64,000 nucleotides of DNA from UBA117 sp049975245 (GCA_049975245.1 JBNGDB010000012.1:11643-75642); one strand, 5' to 3'; positions 1-9,246 are shown, counted from the stretch's first letter. The notes: generated from the letters alone by a model not told the origin. Numbers and translations are program-made.

Positions 1-225
1 AATATCCAATTATATCAAACCAACAGCAAATCATCAATAATAAAATATATTAGTTCATTACAAGGTTTACTTGCAGATATGGAAGTGGAAGAACAAAAAA
101 AACAGCCCATTAATCGCCCATTAAACATATCTGAAGCCGAATTAGATGAACTTTTAGGAACAGATGATGATGCCCCCCGTATTCTTAAAACCAAAGAAGT
201 TTTTCATGTTTTAAAAGTTAATTAA
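1..225 (+). CDS. C-terminal end of an unidentified protein (partial)
   Basis: Frame 1 is open from the first base of the window and ends at a TAA at 223-225, giving the last 74 residues of a protein whose start lies upstream. The tail is acidic and hydrophilic (ISEAELDELLGTDDDAPR, then a short ILKTKEVFHVLKVN end). No family is recognised. The even codon composition and the AT-rich non-coding DNA after the stop support a real gene end. Function cannot be given. Confidence 0.55.
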   Translation, partial: NIQLYQTNSKSSIIKYISSLQGLLADMEVEEQKKQPINRPLNISEAELDELLGTDDDAPRILKTKEVFHVLKVN

Positions 226-300
226 ATTGCAAAATAAAATTATTTAAAAAATAAACAATTTAAATTTCATTTTTTATATATAACAATATATAAGGGCATA

Positions 301-363
301 TAATAACTTATATAGAAAAATATATAATCTTTTATAATAACTTATATACAAAAATATATAATT
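301..363. repeat. Two imperfect direct repeats of about 29 bp
   Basis: Two near-identical copies lie at about 301-329 and 335-363. Each reads TAATAACTTATA followed by an A-rich block and TATATAAT, with one or two differences. They lie in a 422-bp gene-free stretch (226-647) upstream of the EVE-TPR gene. They could be a regulatory or origin-like iteron pair, or simply low-complexity AT-rich DNA. Confidence 0.35.
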
Positions 364-387
364 ATTTAGCAACTTTAAAATCTTCCT

Positions 388-513
388 TTATTTTCCATAA
401 TTAAGTTTATATTCTGAATTAATCTTTTTTAGTTGTTCTAAACTTTCTAGATCATGTGATTCTTCCATAGGACAAAATCGCTTTCTATATCTAAGGCGAA
501 CTTTAGGAGATAC
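388..513 (-). pseudogene. Possible gene remnant in the 226-647 gap
   Basis: On the minus strand a frame with no start codon runs about 41 codons (SPKVRLRYRKRFCPMEES, then DLESLEQLKKINSEYKLNYGK) between a TGA and a TAA. The composition is protein-like and unlike the surrounding AT-rich DNA, so this may be the tail of a decayed gene. It has no ribosome binding site and no recognised family. The rest of the 226-647 gap holds only AT-rich sequence and the direct repeats at 301-363. Confidence 0.2.
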
Positions 514-647
514 TCATTGAGATACCCATTAATTTTAAATTACAAAAAATTTTTTTAATATTTAAATCTTTCTATTATGTAAGAATAATAAATAATTAGT
601 TTTTATATAATTAATATTATCATTTAATTTTAAACAAATTATATTTT

Positions 648-2546
648 ATGGGGATAAACTTGCAACATTGGCTATTAATAACTAATAGTGTTCTAGATTG
701 GTATAATCTGGAAGAGAAGGAGATATTCACTACACCTATAAATTCTAATAGGCCTAAAAAGGGAGATATTATCCTTATCTATAAAACTAGCCCCCATAAA
801 CAAATTGAATACATTTATATTAGTCAAAATAGTTCTAATGGAAATCTATTTCTATTTAAAGAAGATGGGTTAAAATTTCAAAATCCAATTTCTTTTCATA
901 CTTTATCCAACAAAAATGTTTTGGATAATTGGATTAAGCGTTTTAGTAAAGGATTAGTTTTTATTCCATTAGATAACTGGAAAAAACTTAAACAAATTAT
1001 CTTAGAATATAATGAAACTCAAAAAAGTGAAATAATAAGCAAAATTCAAGATAAAAAGGAGATTGATGAAGGTATAAGTAATTATTATCTGGATGCTAAA
1101 AACTTATTCGGCTCTGGAGACTATAAAGAATCATTAAAATGTTTAGATAAGATTATTAAAGTGGATTCTAGATGTATTAAAGCTCAATGCTTAAAAGCCC
1201 AGATTTTTGAGATCATAGGAAGTTTTTCATCTGCTATTGATACTTATAATATCATTATAGAAATAGATAAAAATTTTAAGGACGCTCTTCATCGCAAAGG
1301 AATATGTTATAGATTGATGGGTAATGTGGATCAATCAACTGCTTGCTTTAATCAATTTTTAGATCAAGACCCAGAAAATATTCCTGTTTTAATGGATAAA
1401 GGATTCAATTTAATGAATCAAGGAAAATACGAATCTGCAAAGAAATTATTCAAAAAAATTTTACAATTAGAACCGGGAAATATAACTGCTTTAAAGTTTT
1501 TAGCTAAGTGTGAAAAGTTTTTAGGTGAAAACGCAGAGGCAATTAAAATTTATACTAAACTAACAAATATTAATCCTGATGATGCTGATTCCAGGTATTT
1601 TATCGCTTCTATACTTTTTAAAGAAAAAAAGTTTCATGATGCATTAAAATCTTTTAAAAAAGTAATTGAAATTAATCCTTATCACTTCGAAGCATATTTT
1701 CGAATGGGTAGAACTTACTTTGAGTTAGAAAATTATCACCCTGCTTTAAATGCTTATAAAAAAGCTTTAAACTTATATCCAAACTCTACTGAAATCTGGT
1801 TAGAATTAGCTAAACTTCAAAATAAAATTGACACTAAAGAATTTATACATTTTATAAATAAAGCTCTGGAATTAGATCCTAATAATCCAAATGCATTATA
1901 TGAAAAAGCCTGTTACTTTTATGGAAAAAAAGACGTAAATAGAGCTCTAAATCTAATTAAAAAATCAATTCAATTTAATTCGAAATTTACTTCCTCTTGG
2001 ATTCTTAAAGGTAAAATATTACTTAACTTAGGAAATTATGCTGAAGCAAGAGATTGCATGGAATATTCCATATCATTAAGCCCTAAAAACCCTGAAGTTT
2101 GGTTAAATAAAGGCAATCTTCTTAGATCCTTAGAAAAATTTCATGAAGCAATTTTATATTATAATAAAGTATTGGATCTAGAACCTAAAAATAAAAAGGC
2201 TCTTTTAGAGTGTAGCTATATCTTAGCTAATTTAGGTGAATATGAACAAGCGCTGGAATTATGTGAAAAATTAATTGAAATTGAAAAGGAAAATTATGAA
2301 ATACATAATTTAAGGGGAATGATCTTAAATTGTTTAGATAATTTTGAAGAAGCTTTTTATTCTTTTGAAAAATCATTAAGATATAATCCCAATTTTTCAG
2401 AAGCCTTAACTAATAAAGGAAATGTTTTACTAAAATTAAATAATGTAGAGGGTGCTCTAGAATGTTTTAAAAAAGCAATCCAATTAAATCCATTAGATAA
2501 TACCGCCCTTGAAAACCTTGAAAACCTTGAAAAAAATGGAAAGTGA
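648..2546 (+). CDS. EVE-domain protein with a long TPR array
   Basis: Residues 1-120 resemble an EVE/PUA-like domain: a start of the type QHWLLITNS, then KKGDIILIYKTS and a helix ending in the DNWKKLKQII region. EVE domains are known to bind modified bases in DNA or RNA and are often fused to restriction or defence proteins. From about residue 140 to the end there are roughly a dozen tetratricopeptide repeats with the usual alanine, tyrosine and proline spacing (for example the AL..Y.KAL.L.P.. pattern), a protein-interaction scaffold. The printed start is ATG at 648, but GGGGA at 650-654 is better spaced for a TTG at 660, which would begin directly at the EVE domain. The stop overlaps the next gene (GTGA at 2543-2546), so the two are probably translationally coupled. 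Inference: the sensor or scaffold of a three-gene defence operon. Confidence 0.8.
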   Translation: MGINLQHWLLITNSVLDWYNLEEKEIFTTPINSNRPKKGDIILIYKTSPHKQIEYIYISQNSSNGNLFLFKEDGLKFQNPISFHTLSNKNVLDNWIKRFSKGLVFIPLDNWKKLKQIILEYNETQKSEIISKIQDKKEIDEGISNYYLDAKNLFGSGDYKESLKCLDKIIKVDSRCIKAQCLKAQIFEIIGSFSSAIDTYNIIIEIDKNFKDALHRKGICYRLMGNVDQSTACFNQFLDQDPENIPVLMDKGFNLMNQGKYESAKKLFKKILQLEPGNITALKFLAKCEKFLGENAEAIKIYTKLTNINPDDADSRYFIASILFKEKKFHDALKSFKKVIEINPYHFEAYFRMGRTYFELENYHPALNAYKKALNLYPNSTEIWLELAKLQNKIDTKEFIHFINKALELDPNNPNALYEKACYFYGKKDVNRALNLIKKSIQFNSKFTSSWILKGKILLNLGNYAEARDCMEYSISLSPKNPEVWLNKGNLLRSLEKFHEAILYYNKVLDLEPKNKKALLECSYILANLGEYEQALELCEKLIEIEKENYEIHNLRGMILNCLDNFEEAFYSFEKSLRYNPNFSEALTNKGNVLLKLNNVEGALECFKKAIQLNPLDNTALENLENLEKNGK

Positions 2547-5053
2547 ATAAAATGACCAGTATTAGTGAATTTTATAGAGAATATGATTTAGCAAAGTCTA
2601 GGAAAGTACCCTCTAAAATAAATCTTGCATACCACCAAACTAGTGCCAGAAATGAATTAATGAAGTGGTTTGAAGAAGAAAAAGAAGGTTATAATGGTGG
2701 ATTACTTGCTTTACCTACTGGTGGAGGAAAAACCTTTACTGCAATCAGATTTTTATGTCAAGGCCCTCTTTCAGAAGGATATAAAGTTCTTTGGTTAGCC
2801 CATACCCATCACCTACTGGAGCAAGCCTATTATAGTTTTGGTCCACGGGACATTGATCAAATTAATGGATATGAAGTGGGATTAATTGCTGAGCCAAGAG
2901 AGAAATTGAATGTAAGAGTAGTTTCAGGGACAAAAGAGCATTTTAAAGTTCAGGATATAGGTTATAATGATGATGTATTGATTTGTACTCTACAAAGCGC
3001 TGGAAGTGCCTTAAAAAGAAAACAACCAAATTTTAATGATTTTTTAGATTCCGCTGGTGAAAAGTTATTTGTGATATTTGATGAAGCACACCACTCACCA
3101 GCACCTACTTATAGAAACTTGATACTTAATTTAAGAGAACGCTTCAAAAAAATGTATCTTTTAGGCCTTACTGCCACTCCCACCTATACTGATGAAGTAA
3201 AAAGAGGTTGGCTAAAGGAATTATTTCCTGATGACATCATTAGTCAAGTAACTCTAAAAGATTTAATGTCCCAAAATATATTAGCCAAGCCAGTATTTGA
3301 AAATGCGAACACGGATTTTGAACCTGATTTTGATGATCGAGAATTTGAAAAATGGCGGACAAGTTTTCAAGATATACCCGAGAGTATCATTGATCAGCTT
3401 GCTGAAAATAGATCCCGAAACCAGTTTATAGCCCGTGCATATGCTAAAAATAAGGAAAAATATGGCAAAACCTTGATTTTTGCTGATAGGTGGCACCAAT
3501 GCGTTCAACTATGCGAATTTTTGCGAAAAGAAGGTGTCAATGCAGGTGCCATGTTTAGCCAAGTATATCAAACCCCTACTGGGAGGATAATAGGTGGCAA
3601 TTCCAATATAAAAACTCTGGAAAAGTTTAAAAATAATGAAATAGATGTTTTAGTTAATATTAGAATGTTAACAGAAGGTACTGATGTTCCTGATGTCGAA
3701 ACTGTGTTTTTAACTCGTCAAACTACTAGTCAAATACTTTTAACTCAAATGATAGGGCGTGGACTAAGAGGTCCTAAATTTGGGGGAACATCTGAAGCAA
3801 ATATCGTGTCATTTGTGGACAACTGGAATCAAAAAATAAATTGGGCAGAATGGGGTAGGCTAGATGGCGAAATAATAGACGATGAACCTGTAGTGAAAGT
3901 AAGACCTCCTATGATATTAATATCCATTGATTTAATCCGGCATTTATCCAAAATAATGTTTAAAAATAATAACATAGAAATTGGCCCATTTTTAAGAAAT
4001 TTACCTATCGGATGGTATCAAACCAGCTTCTATGCTAAATCAGAAGATAGTGACTACGAGGAAACTAATCGCCTAGTTTTAGTATTTGAAAATGAGAAAG
4101 ATAGTTTCGAAGAATTAATAAATAACTTAAAAAACACTGATTTAAGAGAATATGAAGATGAAGAAACCACAATTATTTCCAAATCTAAAGAACTAAGCAA
4201 CTGGGCAAATCAATTCTTTAATATGAAAGACTTAATAACCGAAGATCTAAAAAACAACATATTTTATATAGCCTCCCACATGGGACAAAGGAAAGAAAGG
4301 CCTAAGTTTTTCCCCTTTGATGAGCGAAAAAATCATGATATGGATATCCTTGCTAGAGAATACATTGACTTAAATTTATCCTTAGCTCAAATAAACGATT
4401 ATTTGAAAAAAGAATTCGAAAATACGGATAGATATTGGAAAATAATTTACCATAATTATATGCAATTTAAGCAACATTTTGATGCTTGTGTAAACCGAAT
4501 TTTAGAATTAAAAAAAACCATGGAAGAACCTTACAAAAATAAAGGTGAAATAAAAAATTTAGATGATGATAAAAAGTATCAAGTTAAAAAAAAGTATCCT
4601 AAATGTTTGAGTTGTGGGGAAGAGAAAAAGATGCTCTTAGAAGTAGATCACATCAAACCTAAATATTTTGGAGGTAAAGACGATTTAGAGAATTTGCAAA
4701 CACTCTGTAGATACTGTAACACTGCCAAAAATGTCCTGGAAATAGATTTTAGGAATAATAAGAGTCCACTTACTGAACCTAAAAACGAGATAAAATTAAT
4801 TGATCCTCCTCAAAGACGTATATGGGAAGATGATACTTGGATAAAGTACCTTAAACGTTTAATTAACATTTATTATTGTGCAAGCGTAGTGAAAAATGTT
4901 AAATTAGGTAATAAAGAATGGATAGTCGAATTAATTGAAGAAAATGATCCTTCGTTTATTGATCCCTACTTATCTGAGTTAACTGATAAAATAAAAATTT
5001 CAAGGGGCCAATATGGATTGTTAGAACCTGAAAGTATAACTATAATTAAATAG
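2543..5053 (+). CDS. SF2 DEAD/DEAH helicase fused to a C-terminal HNH nuclease
   Basis: An 836-residue protein. The N-terminal half is a superfamily-2 helicase of the SSL2/restriction type: Walker A LPTGGGKT at about 57-64, FDEAHH near 180, LTATP near 210, and motif VI QMIGRGLRG near 405. Residues about 685-735 form an HNH nuclease of the Cys4 type: CLSCG, EVDHIKPKYFGG, NLQTLCRYCN. A helicase joined to HNH suggests a DNA-translocating cleavage enzyme. The GTG start at 2543 overlaps the EVE-TPR stop; an ATG at 2552 is the alternative. The next gene follows after 11 bp. The domain calls are strong; a role as effector in a modification-sensing defence module is inferred from the neighbouring EVE protein. 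Confidence 0.85.
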   Translation: MNKMTSISEFYREYDLAKSRKVPSKINLAYHQTSARNELMKWFEEEKEGYNGGLLALPTGGGKTFTAIRFLCQGPLSEGYKVLWLAHTHHLLEQAYYSFGPRDIDQINGYEVGLIAEPREKLNVRVVSGTKEHFKVQDIGYNDDVLICTLQSAGSALKRKQPNFNDFLDSAGEKLFVIFDEAHHSPAPTYRNLILNLRERFKKMYLLGLTATPTYTDEVKRGWLKELFPDDIISQVTLKDLMSQNILAKPVFENANTDFEPDFDDREFEKWRTSFQDIPESIIDQLAENRSRNQFIARAYAKNKEKYGKTLIFADRWHQCVQLCEFLRKEGVNAGAMFSQVYQTPTGRIIGGNSNIKTLEKFKNNEIDVLVNIRMLTEGTDVPDVETVFLTRQTTSQILLTQMIGRGLRGPKFGGTSEANIVSFVDNWNQKINWAEWGRLDGEIIDDEPVVKVRPPMILISIDLIRHLSKIMFKNNNIEIGPFLRNLPIGWYQTSFYAKSEDSDYEETNRLVLVFENEKDSFEELINNLKNTDLREYEDEETTIISKSKELSNWANQFFNMKDLITEDLKNNIFYIASHMGQRKERPKFFPFDERKNHDMDILAREYIDLNLSLAQINDYLKKEFENTDRYWKIIYHNYMQFKQHFDACVNRILELKKTMEEPYKNKGEIKNLDDDKKYQVKKKYPKCLSCGEEKKMLLEVDHIKPKYFGGKDDLENLQTLCRYCNTAKNVLEIDFRNNKSPLTEPKNEIKLIDPPQRRIWEDDTWIKYLKRLINIYYCASVVKNVKLGNKEWIVELIEENDPSFIDPYLSELTDKIKISRGQYGLLEPESITIIK

Positions 5054-5064
5054 GGGGTTTTAAA

Positions 5065-6219
5065 TTGGATAATTTAAGTAAAAATAATATTTTAAGTAAA
5101 TTATCAAGTTTGGATGATGAATGGGAATTAGTGGATAGACCTTACATTAAAAGAGCATATAAATTTGATAGTTTTAAAGAAGGTTTAGATTTTGTAAATA
5201 AAATAGCAGCTATTGCAGAGGAAATAGATCATCATCCCTATATTTATTTTTGCTATAGGAGTGTTATTTTAAAGATTTTCACCCATGATACTGGATCCAT
5301 TACTGAGTTAGACTTTCAGTTAATAGAACTGATTGATGAAATTGTGGATAATTCCAAAAATGAAGTACTAGAAAAAATAGAGATATTAAAAAATGGTTCT
5401 AATTTCGAAAGGAGAAAAGCAGCAAATAGACTGGGAAATCTTAAAGATGGTGCGGCAATACCCTCTTTAATTAAGGCCTTGGATGATAATGATCGTTTTG
5501 TAATAAAAAACGCTGCTAGGTCTTTAGGTAAAATTGGAGATTCTAAATCAATACCGGCACTTATTAAATTATCTGGCCATAATGATTCTGAAATAAGATG
5601 GAGTGCTAAAGAATCTTTATTAGAAATTGGCCCTACTAGTTGTAAAAAAATTCAAGATGTTATTAATTCTCGAAATCGATACCAACGAGAAATTGTAGTA
5701 GAACTTCTGGAAGAGTTAGAATGTGATGCTGCTGGGGGATTAATTAAGAAATCGCTTTTTGATAAAGAACCAACAGTTCGCTGGAGAGCGGCCAGAAATA
5801 TATTTAAATGGTATGACAATGAATCCATAGAATCACTTAAAAAATTAGCAAATAATGATCCCGACTCTAAGGTGAGGAAGGAAGCAGATTCAATCCTCAA
5901 AGAAATAAGAGAGAATGTAAAAAGATTATATGATCAATTTGAAAAAAGTTTGAAATTCATAGATGAAGATATAATTTCAAAAGATATTAAATGGGGCAAA
6001 TCATTTTCCATCCTAGGACGAAAATTCTTTACTGCCCATTTTTTTACTCCATACAATGTCAGATTTTATATTTATTGCGGATCTCAAGGGATAAAAGGGT
6101 TAGATAAAATAGGTAATCCTAATTATGGGGCAATATCCCTAGAAAGGGATGATGATTTAGAAAAAATTCTTCAAATAGTTAAAGAATCATATATGATAGC
6201 TAAACAAAACTTTAGTTAA
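5065..6219 (+). CDS. Pterin-4a-carbinolamine-dehydratase-like domain fused to HEAT repeats
   Basis: Residues about 15-95 match the PCD/DCoH fold: KFDSFKEGLDFVNKIAAIAEE, DHHPYIYF, and LKIFTHDTGSITELD. The histidine pair and the THD motif that line the PCD active site are present. Residues about 110-290 are four to six HEAT/PBS-lyase repeats (AAIPSLIKALDD and NAARSLGKIGDSKSIPALI). The last 90 residues form an unassigned alpha/beta domain. The TTG start at 5065 is set by AGGGGG at 5054-5059 with seven intervening bases. It is the third gene of the operon beginning at 648. PCD normally recycles a pterin cofactor; a HEAT fusion beside a helicase-nuclease suggests a recruited or scaffolding role, but that is inference. 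Confidence 0.75.
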   Translation: MDNLSKNNILSKLSSLDDEWELVDRPYIKRAYKFDSFKEGLDFVNKIAAIAEEIDHHPYIYFCYRSVILKIFTHDTGSITELDFQLIELIDEIVDNSKNEVLEKIEILKNGSNFERRKAANRLGNLKDGAAIPSLIKALDDNDRFVIKNAARSLGKIGDSKSIPALIKLSGHNDSEIRWSAKESLLEIGPTSCKKIQDVINSRNRYQREIVVELLEELECDAAGGLIKKSLFDKEPTVRWRAARNIFKWYDNESIESLKKLANNDPDSKVRKEADSILKEIRENVKRLYDQFEKSLKFIDEDIISKDIKWGKSFSILGRKFFTAHFFTPYNVRFYIYCGSQGIKGLDKIGNPNYGAISLERDDDLEKILQIVKESYMIAKQNFS

Positions 6220-6678
6220 AAATTGGTAAACTTGGATTGAATGGGATGAATTAGAAAAAATGCAACTAAAAAATTAGGCTTAAAAAGTTGATAAACTACT
6301 GCAGAACTTTCCTTTTTCAAGAAAATTTAGCACATGGCTCAACTTAAGATTTTTAAAAATATAAATATATGAAAAAAATTCTTAAATGTCAAATAAACAT
6401 TTTTTTTACAAATTAAGTCTTATTATTTCAATTAAAAGAGGTAAAAAAGTATTCTGCTCATATTTGGAAAATTTAAATTAATAAAAAGAATAATATAGTG
6501 GATTGAACTGCATTTAAATTACTAAAGTGAAGAACTAAATTTCTTAGATATATGTTCGGTTTAATTACATCTGAAAATATAAAAATAATTCATTAATTTT
6601 TTCATAAATATGGAGAAAATGAATTAAATTAAATCTAAAAAGCAATAGAAAAAAGTTTAAAGCATTATCCAATTAAGG
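6220..6678. other. Gene-free AT-rich stretch
   Basis: About 460 bp of AT-rich DNA between the helicase operon and the next gene. All frames are closed quickly. One short fragment after the stop at 6219 (TWIEWDELEKMQLKN) has no start and no recognised family. No tRNA, terminator hairpin or repeat was found. Confidence 0.5.
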
Positions 6679-6687
6679 GTGTTTCAA

Positions 6688-7191
6688 ATGCAAGTCTTTA
6701 TGAGATCTTTAGATACTTCCAAATTCCCTAAATATGAACCTTTTTGGTTTGTTGATATTATAACTATCTGGTTAGATAGAGTGTATATACAAACTTCGTT
6801 TGAGGAGTTGGCTGATACTTTTAAGGATGAAATTGCATTTAGGAATGGTATTAGTCATGAAAATTTTATTAGTGTAGTTGATGAAATATATGGAAAGGCT
6901 TTTGAGGATTTAGATGTTATAAATAAAAAATATCCATTAGACGGAATTTGTTGTGTGGAATGGGAGCAACAAATTAGTGCAGAGGCAGTTAACAAATATT
7001 GTTCTAATAAATGTCATGAATATGTTCACATTTTTGAGGGAGAACTTATAGGTGAATGTTATAACTTTGAGATGCAATACTCTACCGGAGAGAAAGAACA
7101 ATGTAAATGTATTGATTATGACAAAATTGCCCAAGCTAAACGTGTTATTAAAATTTATAAAAAAAATCAGGGTGAATACAACGAAATCTAA
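6688..7191 (+). CDS. Unknown protein, 167 residues
   Basis: No family recognised. The protein is acidic and aromatic-rich with an uneven set of cysteines: ICCVEWEQ near residue 90, then CSNKCHEYVHIF and EQCKCIDYDK. These could bind a metal. The ATG at 6688 is preferred over the upstream GTG at 6679 because AGGGTG at 6676-6681 is correctly spaced for it. The gene ends against the convergent nuclease gene, with the two stops overlapping by a few bases. It sits between two putative modification-dependent nuclease modules, but nothing in it ties it to either. Confidence 0.6.
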   Translation: MQVFMRSLDTSKFPKYEPFWFVDIITIWLDRVYIQTSFEELADTFKDEIAFRNGISHENFISVVDEIYGKAFEDLDVINKKYPLDGICCVEWEQQISAEAVNKYCSNKCHEYVHIFEGELIGECYNFEMQYSTGEKEQCKCIDYDKIAQAKRVIKIYKKNQGEYNEI

Positions 7192-7739
7192 CAATCTTTT
7201 ATAATATTTATTAAATCATCTCTTATTTTTTCAGTATCACCCAGTTCCTGTCTGGGCCAATAAGGTTCGCCGGGTTCACATTCTACAAAATTATCTTCAA
7301 GGAAAATGTAAATTCCTGATTGATCAATCACTAAACAATAATCAGTAATTGAGCATTCATATTTTTTGCCACGATTTCGTCCTTTTGTTGGTTTAAACTT
7401 GTTTATATTAATATATCGGGATAGTTGTTTGTAGATGTCTCTTTCACCTAAAACATTTATCTTGGCTTCTACAGGGATCCATTTAGAATCTATTTTTGTG
7501 AAGTAATCCACAGTTCCAGTTTTTTTAGTAATATTATTTCTATAGCAATCGCATTCCTCTAATAAAGGCGTTCTGTAATCTTTAATTTCGTTGAGGAAAT
7601 AGTTTATTAGATATGATCGAATTTGTTCTTCATGAATAAAGGTGGTATCAGTTATGCATGATATTTTATTCCAATTTTTTTTATTGACATTTATAAAGCC
7701 ATTGTTCCCTATTTTTGCGTTTTTTAAATAGTTGGGCAA
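7188..7739 (-). CDS. PD-(D/E)XK nuclease-like protein
   Basis: A 183-residue protein. The core reads TGTVDYFTKIDSKWIPVEAK, which fits the D...ExK active site of PD-(D/E)XK nucleases (Asp near residue 77, Glu-Ala-Lys about 15 residues later), followed by an ERDIYKQLSRYI helix where a Q or R is common. The frame begins at a TTG at 7739 that overlaps the end of the upstream PUA/EVE-like gene by 16 bp; no clear Shine-Dalgarno precedes it, so translation is probably coupled. Together the pair looks like a small modification-dependent restriction unit. The nuclease fold is moderately supported; its target is unknown. Confidence 0.65.
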   Translation of the reverse strand: MPNYLKNAKIGNNGFINVNKKNWNKISCITDTTFIHEEQIRSYLINYFLNEIKDYRTPLLEECDCYRNNITKKTGTVDYFTKIDSKWIPVEAKINVLGERDIYKQLSRYININKFKPTKGRNRGKKYECSITDYCLVIDQSGIYIFLEDNFVECEPGEPYWPRQELGDTEKIRDDLINIIKDC

Positions 7740-8353
7740 GTTGTTTCTTTGGATATTAATTTTTTAATACCTTGAAATGATTCATCGCTTGATATGGGAG
7801 TTATTGTACCGTGACTTATTTTAATAAATTCGCTGAAGTCTTTAATATCAATGGGATTTTTAAAACGGCACACGTCTTTAGTAGGGGCGAATAATGTGGA
7901 TTTGAAATGTTGATTTTGAAATCCGAAATTTTCTGATGGGCCGGCAATTTCAGAGCAACCCAAAATTTTTCCAGAATATTTATCAGATATTTCTACTGCA
8001 TGTTCAAGATTTTTTAGAATTTCATCATCTACATATCCTTTATATTCTTGTAACATTCGTTCGGAACGCCTCTTAGATCCTACTGTATAATAATAAAATA
8101 TTACATCTCCTTCAGTAATCCATTTAGGCGCAGTCCAATTGCCTTCTTCACCATCATCTAAATCATCACAAATTAATAAATCTAAATCAGTATAAAATTC
8201 TCTAGAAATGTTTTTTAATTCAGCATTTGAGATATTTTTATCAATCATCCTTTCAAAGCCATCTATATCATAAGGAAAAGAAACAGCAGTAATGCAAGAT
8301 TGTACACTATTAAATTTTTTATTTTTTTCCAATTTGGACATACAAATACCCAC
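7724..8353 (-). CDS. PUA/EVE-like domain protein
   Basis: A 209-residue protein. The middle and C-terminal parts resemble the EVE/PUA-like layout: EGDVIFYYYT (where EVE domains carry a GD-hydrophobic strand), GKILGCSEIAG, and a closing helix region KISHGTITPISSDESFQGIKKLI. EVE domains read modified bases in nucleic acid. Starts at 8353 or at a second ATG at 8341 are both possible. The gene overlaps the PD-(D/E)XK nuclease gene downstream. Inference: recognition subunit of a two-gene modification-dependent nuclease. The domain match is weaker than for the protein encoded at 648. Confidence 0.5.
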   Translation of the reverse strand: MGICMSKLEKNKKFNSVQSCITAVSFPYDIDGFERMIDKNISNAELKNISREFYTDLDLLICDDLDDGEEGNWTAPKWITEGDVIFYYYTVGSKRRSERMLQEYKGYVDDEILKNLEHAVEISDKYSGKILGCSEIAGPSENFGFQNQHFKSTLFAPTKDVCRFKNPIDIKDFSEFIKISHGTITPISSDESFQGIKKLISKETTCPTI

Positions 8354-8362
8354 TTATTTTTT

Positions 8363-8755
8363 TTATTCGATAATATTTATGTCTTCTATTATGAGATCTG
8401 CAAAGTCTTTAATTTCGTCTTCGTAAATACTCCAATCAGTAGGTATGCCGGAACATCCCCTGCCCCCAGGTACATATGAAGCAGTGTAGCCGGTGTTATG
8501 CTTATTTAGTATTAACTGTGTGTTTGAAATATTTCTTATAGTGATTTCCCAATACCATTCATATTCCTCTTTTTCATGGTATTCCAATCCAATTTCTAAA
8601 ACCACTATTTTCCAGTCATGGACGTGTAGGTCTTCCATTGGTTTGTTTGATCCATTTCCAATTATTATGCGTCCCATGATAGGATTTTTGGGATCAAATG
8701 TTTCATTTAAATAAAAATCATATAATTCAGCCTCAATTTCAATTAAAGGTTCCAT
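8363..8755 (-). CDS. Unknown protein, 130 residues
   Basis: No family recognised. The sequence is acidic with alternating beta-rich segments (DWKIVVLEIGLEYHEKEEYE, EWYWEITIRNISNTQLIL) and a glycine-rich loop VPGGRGCSGIP, suggesting a small beta-sandwich. An AGGAGGG precedes the ATG at 8755 at a somewhat long distance, and the stop lies 9 bp from the start of the PUA/EVE-like gene, so the three minus-strand genes 8755-7188 are probably one transcript. It may be a third subunit of that module. Confidence 0.6.
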   Translation of the reverse strand: MEPLIEIEAELYDFYLNETFDPKNPIMGRIIIGNGSNKPMEDLHVHDWKIVVLEIGLEYHEKEEYEWYWEITIRNISNTQLILNKHNTGYTASYVPGGRGCSGIPTDWSIYEDEIKDFADLIIEDINIIE

Positions 8756-8852
8756 TTGAATGTTAATTTAAATCCCTCCTTCTATTAAAATTAAATATAA
8801 GTATGTGATTGCTAATTTTAAATACAAATTTTTTTGGTTATTTTAAACTCTT

Positions 8853-9104
8853 TTAATAGAATTTTGGTTCCATTTCTTTTAATAATTCATCAAACATTTC
8901 ATTAAATTTTTCTTCTGATATATCTGAATCAAATGATTCTTCGGCAAAAGGTTCTGAAAGATAAAATGCTGGACAGTCATGACCAAATATTTTACATTTT
9001 ATAACTTCATCATCAGATATTGGATAATCTTCAACCATTTTTCCATAAGGACAGTAAAGAGTCAGTCTGCACGGTTTAATAATCTTATTATATCTTTTTT
9101 CCAT
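8853..9104 (-). CDS. Small cysteine-containing archaeal protein of unknown function
   Basis: An 83-residue protein with a compact cysteine motif: PCRLTLYCPYGKMVEDYP, then VIKCKIFGHDCPAFYLSEPF. The C...CPYG...CK.FGHDCP.FY pattern recurs in hypothetical proteins of methanogens as I recall them, and looks like a metal site. The tail is acidic and helical. The ATG at 9104 is preferred over an upstream GTG at 9110 because AGGTGTG stands five to seven bases before it. It lies next to the leader-distal end of CRISPR array 1 but has no evident link to it. Confidence 0.65.
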   Translation of the reverse strand: MEKRYNKIIKPCRLTLYCPYGKMVEDYPISDDEVIKCKIFGHDCPAFYLSEPFAEESFDSDISEEKFNEMFDELLKEMEPKFY

Positions 9105-9246
9105 TTTCACACCTACTTAAACATATTTTTTTTTTATAAAACATTTATAATTCATATTATTTTTTTAAATCTATTCATACGCATTTCTAATAATTGTATG
9201 TTCAATATTTCTTCAATTTTTGAAATTTACTATTTTGTTTAAATTG

